A stretch of DNA of 18,346 nt from Thermoflexus sp. (GTDB lineage: Bacteria; Chloroflexota; Anaerolineae; Thermoflexales; Thermoflexaceae), in NCBI RefSeq assembly GCF_034432235.1, contig NZ_DAOUCJ010000118.1, positions 1-18,346 on the forward strand. Direction: 5' to 3'. Shown one piece after another: positions 7,296 to 14,832 of the stretch (within the stretch, counting starts at the first letter, position 1; every line of letters starts with the position of its first letter). A program made the translations under genes and the position numbers. Under the pieces are notes generated by a model. The model saw only the letters and a list, made by a program, of their open reading frames with translations, did no database searches and was not told the DNA's origin.

Positions 7296-8282
7296 ATGCG
7301 GTGGGTCCGACGGGTGCTTCTGGCAGCATTGACCATCTGGCTGGTCGCCAGCATCACTTTTGTCGTAGTCGAGCAGGCGCCAGGGGATATCTTCTACCTA
7401 ATGGCTCAAGAGATCGCCCAGGCCCGCGGGGTCTCCATCGAGGTGGCCTACGCCCAGGTGCGCAGCATGGTAGGATATGACCCCACTCGCCCGCTTCTGG
7501 ACCGCTATCTGGAGTGGCTGCGGGAGCTTCTGCGGGGGAACCTGGGCTTTTCATACTTTTACCGGATCTCCGTGAATCAGATCCTCTTCCAGGCCCTGCC
7601 CTGGACGGTCTTCGTCCTCTCGATCGCTCTCCTCCTGAGCTTTGGAATCGGAGTGCTGCTGGGATTGGTGATCGCCGTCCGGCGGCGCTCCTGGCTGGAT
7701 CCCATGGTCACCAGCTATGCCTCCCTGACGGACGCAACGCCAGATTACCTGACAGCCCTCCTGCTGCTGATTCTCTTCGCCCTTAACCTGAAATGGTTTC
7801 CCTCAAAGGGAGCCTACGACAGCAACCTGTCTCCGGGATTCAACCTACCTTTTATCCTTAGTGTGCTCCACCATGCCACATTGCCGATCCTCGCCTATAC
7901 CCTGGAGAACATCGGAGCCTGGGCTCTGGCGATGAAGGGGAGCGCGATCTCCGTCCTGGGGGAGGATTTCATTGCCTTCGCCCGGGCCCGGGGTCTCCGG
8001 GAACGTCGCATCCTGACCCATTATGTCGGCCGCAACGCGATCCTTCCTATGGTCACCGGCCTGGCGCTCGCCTTCGGGGGGATGTTTGGAGGCTCCGTCC
8101 TGATCGAAACAGTCTTCCACTACCCTGGGATCGGATGGTTTTTCAAGTTCGCCCTGGATCACCGGGATTACGGCATGATGCGGGGATTGCTGATCCTCAC
8201 CACCGTGGCCATTGTGCTGGCCAACCTGATCGCAGACCTCGTCTACCCCCTGCTGGATCCCCGTATTCGGATGGAGGACTAA
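7296..8282 (+). CDS. ABC transporter permease, DppB/OppB type
   Basis: Inner-membrane channel subunit of the importer, 328 residues. It has an N-terminal transmembrane helix (VLLAALTIWLVASITFVVV), the soluble loop usual for DppB, then five further hydrophobic segments and the EAA-type coupling loop EDFIAFARARGLRERRI that contacts the ATPases. The start at ATG 7296 gives the typical MRWVRR beginning with an AAAGGGG stretch 10 bases upstream. A GTG at 7275, with AAGGA upstream, would add seven residues and cannot be excluded. It lies one base upstream of the second permease gene, so the two are translationally coupled. Substrate is that of the adjacent binding protein, inferred to be an oligosaccharide. 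Confidence 0.92.
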   Translation: MRWVRRVLLAALTIWLVASITFVVVEQAPGDIFYLMAQEIAQARGVSIEVAYAQVRSMVGYDPTRPLLDRYLEWLRELLRGNLGFSYFYRISVNQILFQALPWTVFVLSIALLLSFGIGVLLGLVIAVRRRSWLDPMVTSYASLTDATPDYLTALLLLILFALNLKWFPSKGAYDSNLSPGFNLPFILSVLHHATLPILAYTLENIGAWALAMKGSAISVLGEDFIAFARARGLRERRILTHYVGRNAILPMVTGLALAFGGMFGGSVLIETVFHYPGIGWFFKFALDHRDYGMMRGLLILTTVAIVLANLIADLVYPLLDPRIRMED

Positions 8283-8283
8283 G

Positions 8284-9144
8284 ATGCGCACATTCCTGGG
8301 CGACTTCCTCAGCGCATTGCGAGGAAACCGCCGGGCGGCAATAGGGAGTTTGATCCTGGTCGGTTATCTGCTGATGGCCCTGATCGGTCCTGAGCTGATC
8401 CCTATGGATTCGACGATGCGATACGCCGAGCGCTTCCGCCCGCCGTCTCTGGCTCACCCGCTGGGGACTGATTACGCAGGTCGGGATGTGCTGGCCCAGA
8501 TCGTCCACGGGTCCCGGGATGTGCTGGCGATCGCCATCCTCACGGCCCTCTTCACCACGTCCATGGCCGTGGGAATCGGGGCCCTCGCCGGATATTCTGG
8601 AGGGATGGTGGATGGTTTCCTCATGCTGCTGACCAACATCCAGCTCACCGTGCCTGCGGTGCCAGTCTACCTCTTGATCGGCTCTGTGTTTCAGATCCGG
8701 GATCCGGTGGGGTTCGCCGTGCTGATCAGTTTGTGGATGTGGGGGCCGCTGGCCCGGGCCGTCCGCTCCCAGATCCTCTCGCTGAAGGAGCGGGAGTTCA
8801 TCGAAGCGGCCCGCGTTCTGGGTCTGGGAACCACCCATATCTTGGCGCGGGAGTTGTTTCCAAACCTGACCCCGTTCGTGGTTATTCACTTCATTCGGAT
8901 GATGCGGGATGCCATCACGGCCAGCGTCGGGCTGATCTTCCTGGGGCTGGCTCCCTTCTCCCCAACCAACTGGGGCACGATGCTCAACCTGGCTGTGTTC
9001 CAAACGGGCGCGATCTATATCCCGAACGCCCTTCACTACGTGATCGCGCCGATGGCAGCGATCGTCCTCTTCCAGTTGGGAGCCATCTTCTTCGCCCATG
9101 GGCTGGATGAGATCCTGAACCCTCGTCTCCGAGCACCCGCATGA
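8284..9144 (+). CDS. ABC transporter permease, DppC/OppC type
   Basis: Second channel subunit, 286 residues. The N-terminal helix (IGSLILVGYLLMALIGPEL) is followed by the family-typical HPLGTDYAGRDVLAQIVHGS segment and a five-helix permease core. The EAA-type loop is EREFIEAARVLGLGTTHI. A GGAGGA site (8273-8278) within the end of the upstream gene sets the ATG at 8284. The stop overlaps the first ATPase start by four bases (ATGA, 9141-9144), showing tight coupling. It is expected to form a heterodimer with the upstream permease. Confidence 0.93.
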   Translation: MRTFLGDFLSALRGNRRAAIGSLILVGYLLMALIGPELIPMDSTMRYAERFRPPSLAHPLGTDYAGRDVLAQIVHGSRDVLAIAILTALFTTSMAVGIGALAGYSGGMVDGFLMLLTNIQLTVPAVPVYLLIGSVFQIRDPVGFAVLISLWMWGPLARAVRSQILSLKEREFIEAARVLGLGTTHILARELFPNLTPFVVIHFIRMMRDAITASVGLIFLGLAPFSPTNWGTMLNLAVFQTGAIYIPNALHYVIAPMAAIVLFQLGAIFFAHGLDEILNPRLRAPA

Positions 9145-10151
9145 AGCCTCTGGTGCAGGTTCGCGATCTGCGCGTCACCTTCGACCTGGGGCGACACGGG
9201 CGCCTGATTGCGGTGGATGGCGTGTCGTTCGACTTGGCCCAGGGGGAATTTGTCGCCCTGGTTGGGGAGAGCGGAAGCGGCAAGAGCACTACCGCCTTGG
9301 CGCTGATCCGCTTGGTCCCACCGCCCGGCTTCATCTCCGGCGGCCGTCTGCTGTGGTGGGGGGACAGCAAAGGGGAGCCGGTGGATCTGCTCCAGTTAAG
9401 TGAGGCTCAGATGCGGGAGCGCCGATGGCGCGACATCGCGATGGTCTTCCAAGGGGCCCAGAATGCCCTCAACCCGGTCATGCGCATTGCGGAACAGATG
9501 ATGGAAACCGTGCGGGCCCATCAGGCCATGCCCCGCGATGAGATCTTGGATCGAGCTGCCCGGTGTCTGCGCATGGTCCGCCTCGAGCCCTCCCGGGTTC
9601 TCCGGGCCTATCCCCATGAGCTCAGCGGAGGGATGCGCCAGCGGGTGCTCATCGCCATGAGCCTGCTCATGAGCCCCCGCCTCCTGATCCTGGACGAGCC
9701 CACCACAGCCCTGGATGTGATCACCCAGGCCCATATCCTGGAGATCCTGCGGGAAATCCAGGAGCAGCTGGGGTTGACGATGCTCCTCCTGACCCATGAC
9801 CTGGCCGTGGTGGCGAAGACGGCCCGCCGGGTCCTGATCATGTATGCCGGTCAGATCGTGGAAGAGGCGCCCACGGTGACCCTTTTCGAATCACCCTATC
9901 ATCCCTATACGCGGGGCCTCCTTCAGGCGGTGCCGACCCTCCGCGGAGATCTGACCGGGAAGCGTCCGATCCCCGGGGCTCCCCCGGACCTGCGGCATCC
10001 GCCTCCAGGCTGCCGCTTCCATCCTCGATGTCCGTATGCGGATGAAATGTGCCGCCGGGTGGAGCCGGAACTCGAGGATGTCGGCAGTCGTCGCGTGGCA
10101 TGTCATCACTGGCGACGGGTCGCTCAGGAAGCCCCGTCCCAGAAGCTGTAA
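9141..10151 (+). CDS. ABC transporter ATP-binding protein, DppD/OppD type
   Basis: Cytoplasmic ATPase powering the importer, 336 residues. Walker A is GESGSGKST (42-50), signature motif LSGGMRQR (from 161), and Walker B LLILDEP with Asp185 and catalytic Glu186; the H-loop His is in LLTHDLAVV. The C-terminal oligopeptide-type extension (SPYHPYTRGLL, GCRFHPRCPYADEMC, ACHHW) carries four cysteines: 291, 297, 304 and 321. This Cys quartet is conserved in the DppD/OppD family and has been linked to an iron-sulfur cluster in some members. Works as a heterodimer with the second ATPase encoded downstream. Confidence 0.95.
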   Translation: MKPLVQVRDLRVTFDLGRHGRLIAVDGVSFDLAQGEFVALVGESGSGKSTTALALIRLVPPPGFISGGRLLWWGDSKGEPVDLLQLSEAQMRERRWRDIAMVFQGAQNALNPVMRIAEQMMETVRAHQAMPRDEILDRAARCLRMVRLEPSRVLRAYPHELSGGMRQRVLIAMSLLMSPRLLILDEPTTALDVITQAHILEILREIQEQLGLTMLLLTHDLAVVAKTARRVLIMYAGQIVEEAPTVTLFESPYHPYTRGLLQAVPTLRGDLTGKRPIPGAPPDLRHPPPGCRFHPRCPYADEMCRRVEPELEDVGSRRVACHHWRRVAQEAPSQKL

Positions 10152-10166
10152 GGCGGATAGCTCCAA

Positions 10167-10190
10167 GGGGAGGAGCCATTCGGCCTCCCC
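10167..10190 (+). other. Hairpin between the two ATPase genes
   Basis: GGGGAG (10167-10172) pairs with CTCCCC (10185-10190). A 2-base bulge and an inner GCC/GGC stem close an ATTC loop. It lies in the 94-bp gap between the ATPase genes, has no T-tract, and may be an mRNA processing or stability element. Confidence 0.4.
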
Positions 10191-10245
10191 CGAATTTAAG
10201 CCCGGCTGTGGGAGTTCCGCCAAACAGAGGCTCAGAGAGTTCCCT

Positions 10246-11277
10246 ATGATGAAGCAAACGCTGATCGCGCTGGAAGATGTCTGGTTGATCTTCCAACGGG
10301 GCTGGCTCTCCCGGGAGCGGGTGGAAGCCGTCGCCGGGGTATCGCTGGCGATCCCGGAGGGGGGAATCCTGGCGCTGGTCGGGGAAACCGGGAGCGGGAA
10401 GACCACCCTGGGCAAAGTGGTGGCGGGCCTCTACCGACCGACCCGGGGGCGCCTCCTTTTCCAGGGGCAGGATCTGTGGACTATGAATCGCCGCGACTTC
10501 CCCCAATACCGGCGGGCCGTCCAATTGGTGCACCAGGACGCTTTCGCCGCCCTGAACCCGGTCCGCACGGTTTATCAGTCATTGAAGGCGCCTCTTCTTC
10601 ATCACCGAATCGCCCGGAACGAACGGGAGGCCCGCGAGCGATCAGCGGAGCTCCTGGCGCAGGTCGGTTTGACGCCGCCGGAGCTGTTCCTGGATAAATA
10701 TCCGCATCAGCTGAGCGGAGGCCAGCGTCAGCGCGTGCTCCTCGCTCGGGCGCTCACGGTGCAGCCGCGCCTGATCGTGGCCGACGAGCCGGTCTCCATG
10801 ATCGACGTCTCTCTGCGACTTGCCATCTTGCAGCTGCTGCGCGAGCTGAACCGCCGCCTGGGCATCGCCATCCTATACATCACCCACGACCTGGCAACCG
10901 CTCGATACCTGGCGGAGGAAGGGCAACTGGCGGTCATGTATCTGGGGAAGATCGTGGAACACGGGGCCTTCCACAAAGTCCTGGAGAACCCGCGCCATCC
11001 CTATCTCCAGGCCCTCCTCTCTGCGGTCCCCGTTCCGGATCCGCGGGTTGCACAAGCGACCCGCCCGATGGCCCTTCAGGAGATCGATCCGCCAGATCCG
11101 CGACGGCCGCCCTCCGGATGCCGCTTCCATCCGCGTTGTCCATACGTCCAACCGATCTGCCGCGAGATCTCGCCGGCCCTGGAAGGTCCAGCCGATCACC
11201 AGGTGGCCTGCCATTTCGCTCAGGAGATCCCTCCATGGCGCCCGCCATCAGCCGCCTCGCCTTCACCATGGGCCTGA
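10246..11277 (+). CDS. ABC transporter ATP-binding protein, DppF/OppF type
   Basis: Second ATPase of the importer, 343 residues. Walker A is GETGSGKTT (46-54), signature LSGGQRQR, Walker B LIVADEPVSMID, and H-loop His in ITHDLA; the D-loop reads SMID rather than the common SALD. The C-terminal domain has the same Cys quartet as its partner (292, 298, 305, 322), so both subunits keep it. The frame stays open back to 10036, but that part overlaps the previous gene and lacks homology. The start is the tandem ATG at 10246/10249, with only a weak AGAG site. The last 14 residues are translated from DNA that also encodes the start of the small membrane protein, and look like a non-conserved tail. 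Confidence 0.93.
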   Translation: MMKQTLIALEDVWLIFQRGWLSRERVEAVAGVSLAIPEGGILALVGETGSGKTTLGKVVAGLYRPTRGRLLFQGQDLWTMNRRDFPQYRRAVQLVHQDAFAALNPVRTVYQSLKAPLLHHRIARNEREARERSAELLAQVGLTPPELFLDKYPHQLSGGQRQRVLLARALTVQPRLIVADEPVSMIDVSLRLAILQLLRELNRRLGIAILYITHDLATARYLAEEGQLAVMYLGKIVEHGAFHKVLENPRHPYLQALLSAVPVPDPRVAQATRPMALQEIDPPDPRRPPSGCRFHPRCPYVQPICREISPALEGPADHQVACHFAQEIPPWRPPSAASPSPWA

Positions 11278-11480
11278 CGCTGTTCCTGCTTGCCCTGATG
11301 GCCCTTCCCTCTCTGACTCCCGGATCCCCCGCCTTTGTGGTAGATGTCATGGCGCTGCTGATCAGCGGGGGGTTCCTGGTGCTTCTGGTCTGGTCCATCC
11401 GGCGGGCGATCGCCCGCCGCATCCCATCCCACGATCATCACAAGGAGGACTCCAATGATTCGCCTCGCCCGTCATCCTGA
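11235..11480 (+). CDS. Small two-helix membrane protein of unknown function
   Basis: I do not recognise a family. The protein has 81 residues: ATG at 11235, with AGGAG (11222-11226) eight bases upstream. Two hydrophobic helices are clear, about residues 8-27 (LAFTMGLTLFLLALMALPSL) and about 34-54 (from FVVDVMALLISGGFLVLLVW). A basic patch RRAIARR follows, which would place the tail in the cytoplasm, and then a hydrophilic, His/Ser-rich end. It overlaps the ATPase gene by 43 bases upstream and the GH130 gene by 26 bases downstream, each in a different frame, so it is embedded in the operon. It could be a small accessory subunit of the transporter, or a chance frame. The ribosome site and hydrophobic pattern favour a real gene. 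Confidence 0.6.
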   Translation: MAPAISRLAFTMGLTLFLLALMALPSLTPGSPAFVVDVMALLISGGFLVLLVWSIRRAIARRIPSHDHHKEDSNDSPRPSS

Positions 11481-12330
11481 ACCCATCCTGAAACCTCTGC
11501 CCCACCACCCATGGGAGTCCCGATACGTATTTAATGCCGGTGTTGCCTATCATAACGGCCTGGTTCACATGCTCTACCGCGCCATGGGTGAGGATATGAT
11601 CTCCCGCCTGGGGTATGCGATCAGCCCGGATGGCCTGAACTTCTACCGGCTGGATCAGCCGGTCCTGATCCCGGCTGCGCCATGGGAGGCCCGGGGGGTG
11701 GAGGATCCGCGCATTACATGGCTGGAAGGGAAATTCTACGTCCTTTACACCGCCTATTCCGGATCCGAGGTTCGGGTCTCCATGGCCTCCACCACGAACT
11801 TCATCACCTGGACGCGACATGGGATTCTTCTCCCGGACGAAGATAACAAGGACGCGGCTCTTTTCCCGGAGAAGATCAAAGGACGGTACGCCATGCTCCA
11901 TCGGAGACCTCCGGATATCTGGCTGGCCTATTCGGATGACCTGATCCACTGGACGGACCACCAGGTGATCATGCGACCCCGCCCGGGGACCTGGGAGTCA
12001 TGGAAGATTGGGGCCGGCGCGCAGCCGATCCGGACCGAATGGGGATGGCTGCTCTTCTACCACGGGGTCGATGATCATCGGGTATATCGGCTCGGGATCG
12101 CTCTCCTGGATCTGGAAGATCCCGCCCGGGTGATCCGACGCCAGGAGGCGCCCATCCTCGCCCCCGAGACTTCCTGGGAGCGAGAGGGACAGGTCCCCAA
12201 TGTGGTCTTCACATGCGGAGCTGTGGAGATCGATGGAACATATTATGTTTACTACGGCGGGGCGGATTCGGTGATCGGGGTGGCGACCGTTCAAAAAGAA
12301 GATGTGGAGCGATTCTGCCGGGGACGTTGA
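11455..12330 (+). CDS. GH130-family beta-mannoside phosphorylase or mannosidase
   Basis: Glycoside hydrolase family 130 enzyme, 291 residues, no signal peptide, so cytoplasmic. Family members phosphorolyse beta-mannosides (for example mannobiose, mannosyl-glucose, mannosyl-GlcNAc) to mannose 1-phosphate; one subgroup hydrolyses instead. The five-bladed propeller features are visible: N-terminal HPWESRYVFNAGV, GVEDPRIT with Glu83-Asp84-Pro85-Arg86 (an Asp is the family's proton donor, probably Asp84), HRRPPD (149-154), and KIGAGAQPI followed by FYHGV with His203. The retained HRR and YHGV residues fit the phosphate-binding positions of the phosphorylase subgroups, so phosphorolysis is favoured but not proven. 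The start at 11455 has AAGGAGG (11442-11448) with a 6-base spacer and overlaps the small membrane protein gene. It is shorter than many phosphorylases of the family (usually above 300 residues). Confidence 0.85.
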   Translation: MIRLARHPEPILKPLPHHPWESRYVFNAGVAYHNGLVHMLYRAMGEDMISRLGYAISPDGLNFYRLDQPVLIPAAPWEARGVEDPRITWLEGKFYVLYTAYSGSEVRVSMASTTNFITWTRHGILLPDEDNKDAALFPEKIKGRYAMLHRRPPDIWLAYSDDLIHWTDHQVIMRPRPGTWESWKIGAGAQPIRTEWGWLLFYHGVDDHRVYRLGIALLDLEDPARVIRRQEAPILAPETSWEREGQVPNVVFTCGAVEIDGTYYVYYGGADSVIGVATVQKEDVERFCRGR

Positions 12331-12357
12331 TCCTTGCCAGGGGGAGCGCCAATAGCG

Positions 12358-13581
12358 ATGTGGGATGATCACTTTATGGTCGGCGTGAACTACTGGCCGC
12401 GCACCAAGGCGATGTTCTGGTGGAAGCACTTCGACCCGGAAGAGGTCCGGGCGGACCTGGCGGAGATCGCCTCATGGCATCTGGATGGGATCCGCATCTT
12501 CCTCATGTGGGAAGATTTCATGCCCGAGCCGCATACCGTGGACCCATGGATGCTTGAGCGCCTCCGCCAGGTCCTGGACCTGGCGCACATGCATGGGCTC
12601 CGGGTGATCCTCACCCTTTTCACCGGACATATGAGCGGCGTGAACTGGCTGCCGCCATGGCTTCTGGACGGGGACCGAGAGAGCGATCCCCGCTTTCGAC
12701 TGATCGCGGGAGGACGCGCGGTAAAAGGACGCCTTCGGGATCTTTACGAAGATCCCATGGCCCTGGACGCCCAGGTTCGGATGCTGGAAGCGGCGGCCCA
12801 GGCAGTGGGAGATCACCCGGCCCTGCTCGCCTGGGATCTGGGAAACGAGCCAGACCTGGTGCTGCGACCTCGGACCCCGGAGGCCGCCGCGGGCTGGCTG
12901 GCCACCCTCACCCGCGCGCTCCGTGCCATGGATCCTGCCCATCCCATCACCGTCGGCTTCCACAGCCCGGTCCTGGAAGAAGATCTGGGGTTCCGGATCC
13001 GCGCCCTGGCACCCATGCTGGATTTCCTCTGCATGCACGGCTATCCGGTTTACGCTCAGTGGGCGCGGCATCCGCTGGACGAGCAGGCGCTGGCCTTCCT
13101 GACGCGTCTCACCGCCAGCCTGGGCATGAAACCGGTGCTCTTTGAAGAGTTCGGGCTGCCCACGGCCCCACCGGGTCAACCCACCCACAAAGTTTCGATC
13201 CGGCTGGAAGATCGCTCCTTTGAGGTAACGCTCATCGCGGAAGAAGAAGCAGCCGCTTTCTTCGAGCGAGCGTTGGAAGCTCTGCATCAGGCGGGAGCGC
13301 TGGGGGCATTCATCTGGTGTTTCAGCGATTACCACCCCGATTTGTGGGATCATCCTCCTTGCGACCGGCTGGTGCACGAGCGGCACTTCGGGCTGCTGCG
13401 GCCGGATGGGAGCCGCAAACCCGCTGTAGAAGCCGTCGCCCGCTTCGCCGCCCGGAAACGCCCGGTCGTCTCTCCCCCGGCTCCACTGCCGGTGCCGGAG
13501 GATTACGAGTCCCATCCCGGGGAAGCTCTCCGCGAGCTCTATGCACGGTTCCTGCAAGCGGGCAATTCCGTCCGAAGCTAA
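12358..13581 (+). CDS. GH5-like (endo-beta-mannosidase type) glycoside hydrolase, cytoplasmic
   Basis: Clan-A TIM-barrel hydrolase, 407 residues. The acid/base Glu164 is in WDLGNEPD and the nucleophile Glu264 in LFEEFGLP, in the order and spacing usual for GH5; the early VGVNYWPR and TLFTGHMSGVNWLPPW segments recall the family annotated as endo-1,4-beta-mannosidase/cellulase-like proteins. There is no signal peptide, so it acts on imported oligosaccharides rather than on polymers. I chose ATG 12358 (AGGGGGAG 11 bases upstream); a TTG at 12334 lacks a ribosome site. It is the last gene of the operon, 27 bp after the GH130 gene. The pairing with GH130 suggests trimming of beta-mannosides, but a beta-glucosidic substrate is possible. 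Confidence 0.82.
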   Translation: MWDDHFMVGVNYWPRTKAMFWWKHFDPEEVRADLAEIASWHLDGIRIFLMWEDFMPEPHTVDPWMLERLRQVLDLAHMHGLRVILTLFTGHMSGVNWLPPWLLDGDRESDPRFRLIAGGRAVKGRLRDLYEDPMALDAQVRMLEAAAQAVGDHPALLAWDLGNEPDLVLRPRTPEAAAGWLATLTRALRAMDPAHPITVGFHSPVLEEDLGFRIRALAPMLDFLCMHGYPVYAQWARHPLDEQALAFLTRLTASLGMKPVLFEEFGLPTAPPGQPTHKVSIRLEDRSFEVTLIAEEEAAAFFERALEALHQAGALGAFIWCFSDYHPDLWDHPPCDRLVHERHFGLLRPDGSRKPAVEAVARFAARKRPVVSPPAPLPVPEDYESHPGEALRELYARFLQAGNSVRS

Positions 13582-13650
13582 TGGGGAGGGTTCGGGTTTG
13601 GAGACCGCGCAGCCTGCTCATGGTCTGGCCGTTCGCCGCTCATCATAAGC

Positions 13651-13687
13651 CGTGGGGCGGGTGGTGAAACTTCCCGCCCCACGCTTT
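13651..13687. terminator. Bidirectional terminator between convergent operons
   Basis: Perfect 11-bp stem CGTGGGGCGGG (13651-13661) with 13673-13683, extendable by three pairs past a one-base bulge. It lies midway in the 127-bp convergent gap between the GH5-like gene and rplL. A short T-run follows on the + strand; on the - strand the tail is GCTTATG, so the U-tract is weak both ways. Confidence 0.7.
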
Positions 13688-13708
13688 CGCTCCCACGCCG
13701 CATGGCTT

Positions 13709-14101
13709 TCACTTGATCTCCACGACAGCGCCCACCGCCTCCAGCTTTGCCTTGGCGTCCTGGGCCACTTCCTTGCTGACGCCCTCGAGGACCGGTTTGG
13801 GGGCGGCCTCGACCAGATCCTTGGCCTCCTTGAGGCCCAGGTTGGTCAGCTGGCGCACCACCTTGATCACCTCGATCTTCTTCGGCCCGACCTCCTTGAG
13901 GATGACATCGAACTCCGTCTTCTCCTCAACAGCCGGGGCCGCGGCCGGGGCGCCGGGGGCCGCCGCGGGGATAGCGGCAGCAACAGCGACAGGGGCTGCC
14001 GCCTTCACCCCCCAGCGCTCCTCCAGCAACTTCACGAGCTCCACGGCTTCCAGCAAGGTCAGGTTGCTTAACTCCTCAACCAGCTTCTGAAGATCCGCCA
14101 T
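13709..14101 (-). CDS. rplL: 50S ribosomal protein L7/L12
   Basis: Stalk protein that recruits GTPase translation factors, 130 residues. The N-terminal dimerisation helices (LQKLVEELSNLTLLEAVELV) lead to an Ala/Pro-rich hinge at about 33-60, then the conserved C-terminal domain (EKTEFDVILKEVG, KKIEVIKVVRQLTNLGLKEA). The length is normal or slightly long because of the hinge. The start has a nine-base anti-SD match just upstream, and it follows rplJ by 22 bp. It is the last gene of the cluster; rpoB/rpoC are not next to it. Confidence 0.98.
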   Translation of the reverse strand: MADLQKLVEELSNLTLLEAVELVKLLEERWGVKAAAPVAVAAAIPAAAPGAPAAAPAVEEKTEFDVILKEVGPKKIEVIKVVRQLTNLGLKEAKDLVEAAPKPVLEGVSKEVAQDAKAKLEAVGAVVEIK

Positions 14102-14107
14102 GGGGAA

Positions 14108-14116
14108 ATCACCTCC
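14108..14116 (-). promoter_or_regulatory. Unusually strong Shine-Dalgarno site of rplL
   Basis: GGAGGTGAT lies six bases before the rplL ATG and matches nine consecutive bases of the 16S 3' end. This fits the need for several L7/L12 copies per L10 from one mRNA. Other genes here have five to seven matching bases. Confidence 0.75.
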
Positions 14117-14123
14117 AGAGGAT

Positions 14124-14663
14124 TTAAGCGGTTTGGGAAGCCTCTTTCAGCTGATCGGCCCGCGCCTGCAGCACGCCAACGACCTGCTGCAGAACTGCGG
14201 TCAGCACGCCGGCCAGCTGGGCAGCCGGGGCCTGGATCGCCCCCAGGACCTGGCCCAGCACCACTGGGCGCGGCGGCAATTCGGAAAGCGCCTTCACATC
14301 CTCGGGGCGCAGCCGGCGCCCGTCCAGCAGCCCGCCCTTGATCTTGAGGATCTTGTTCTCTTCAGCGAACTCCAGCAGGGCTTTAGCGACCGCCGAAGGA
14401 TCCTCCAGGCAAAAGGCGGCTGCCGTAGGACCCTCCAGCAGATCTTCCGGAACCGTCCACCCGGCCTGCCGCAGGGCAATACGAAGCAACGTGTTCTTTG
14501 TGACATGGAATGCCCCGCCGGACTTTTTCACCTTCTGGCGAAGCCGATACATGCCCTGCGCATCCAGCCCCTGGTAGTCCGCAAGGATCAGGGCCTGGCT
14601 GCGGGAGAGCAACTCCCGATACTGCGCGATCATCTGTTCCTTCTCAGCGCGCGTAAACGGCAA
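14124..14663 (-). CDS. rplJ: 50S ribosomal protein L10
   Basis: Base of the L7/L12 stalk, 179 residues. It binds 23S rRNA through the N-terminal domain (ALILADYQGLDAQGMYRLRQ, VTKNTLLRIAL) and L7/L12 dimers through the C-terminal helix. The initiation codon is TTG at 14663-14661, supported by GAGGAGGT (14676-14669) with a 5-6 base gap and by the conserved N-terminus that an internal ATG (Met11) would remove. The long helix ending LQARADQLKEASQTA probably holds several L7/L12 dimers; this is an inference. A long structured leader upstream probably controls both rplJ and rplL. Confidence 0.97.
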   Translation of the reverse strand: MPFTRAEKEQMIAQYRELLSRSQALILADYQGLDAQGMYRLRQKVKKSGGAFHVTKNTLLRIALRQAGWTVPEDLLEGPTAAAFCLEDPSAVAKALLEFAEENKILKIKGGLLDGRRLRPEDVKALSELPPRPVVLGQVLGAIQAPAAQLAGVLTAVLQQVVGVLQARADQLKEASQTA

Positions 14664-14754
14664 GCCCCACCTCCTCGACCAGGTTAAAAGTCACGCAACC
14701 GGTTTTCCGGGGCTGGGCATGGCCCTCGCCCTCGGAATTCAAGCCCCAGTGTGC

Positions 14755-14795
14755 AAAAACCGTGCGCCCCTGCCTGTGCAGACAGGGGCGCACGG
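14755..14795 (-). terminator. Attenuator-type intrinsic terminator in the rplJL leader
   Basis: On the mRNA strand the 13-bp perfect stem CCGTGCGCCCCTG (14795-14783) pairs with 14772-14760. The first base of the tail is part of the stem, and five T (14759-14755) follow directly. This is a canonical intrinsic terminator about 90 bases before the rplJ start. An upstream segment (14849-14840, CAGGGCGCGG on the mRNA) is close to a copy of its 3' arm and could pair with its 5' arm as an anti-terminator. Confidence 0.75.
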
Positions 14796-14796
14796 A

Positions 14797-14832
14797 CCTT
14801 CCCCTCGCCGATCTTCCGATCGACAAGGAAGG
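14797..14832 (-). other. Extended hairpin with GNRA tetraloop in the rplJL leader
   Basis: On the mRNA, CCUUCC (14832-14827) pairs with GGAAGG (14802-14797). After an asymmetric UU/GAGG internal loop, a 7-bp stem GUCGAUC/GAUCGGC is capped by GGAA, a GNRA loop. The asymmetric loop next to a GNRA stem is the kind of site bound by ribosomal proteins; that L10 binds here is inferred. Confidence 0.55.

Noticed and set aside
12472..13557. 361-codon open frame on the - strand opposite the GH5-like gene
   Set aside because: The + frame has both catalytic Glu motifs; the - frame has no recognisable domain.
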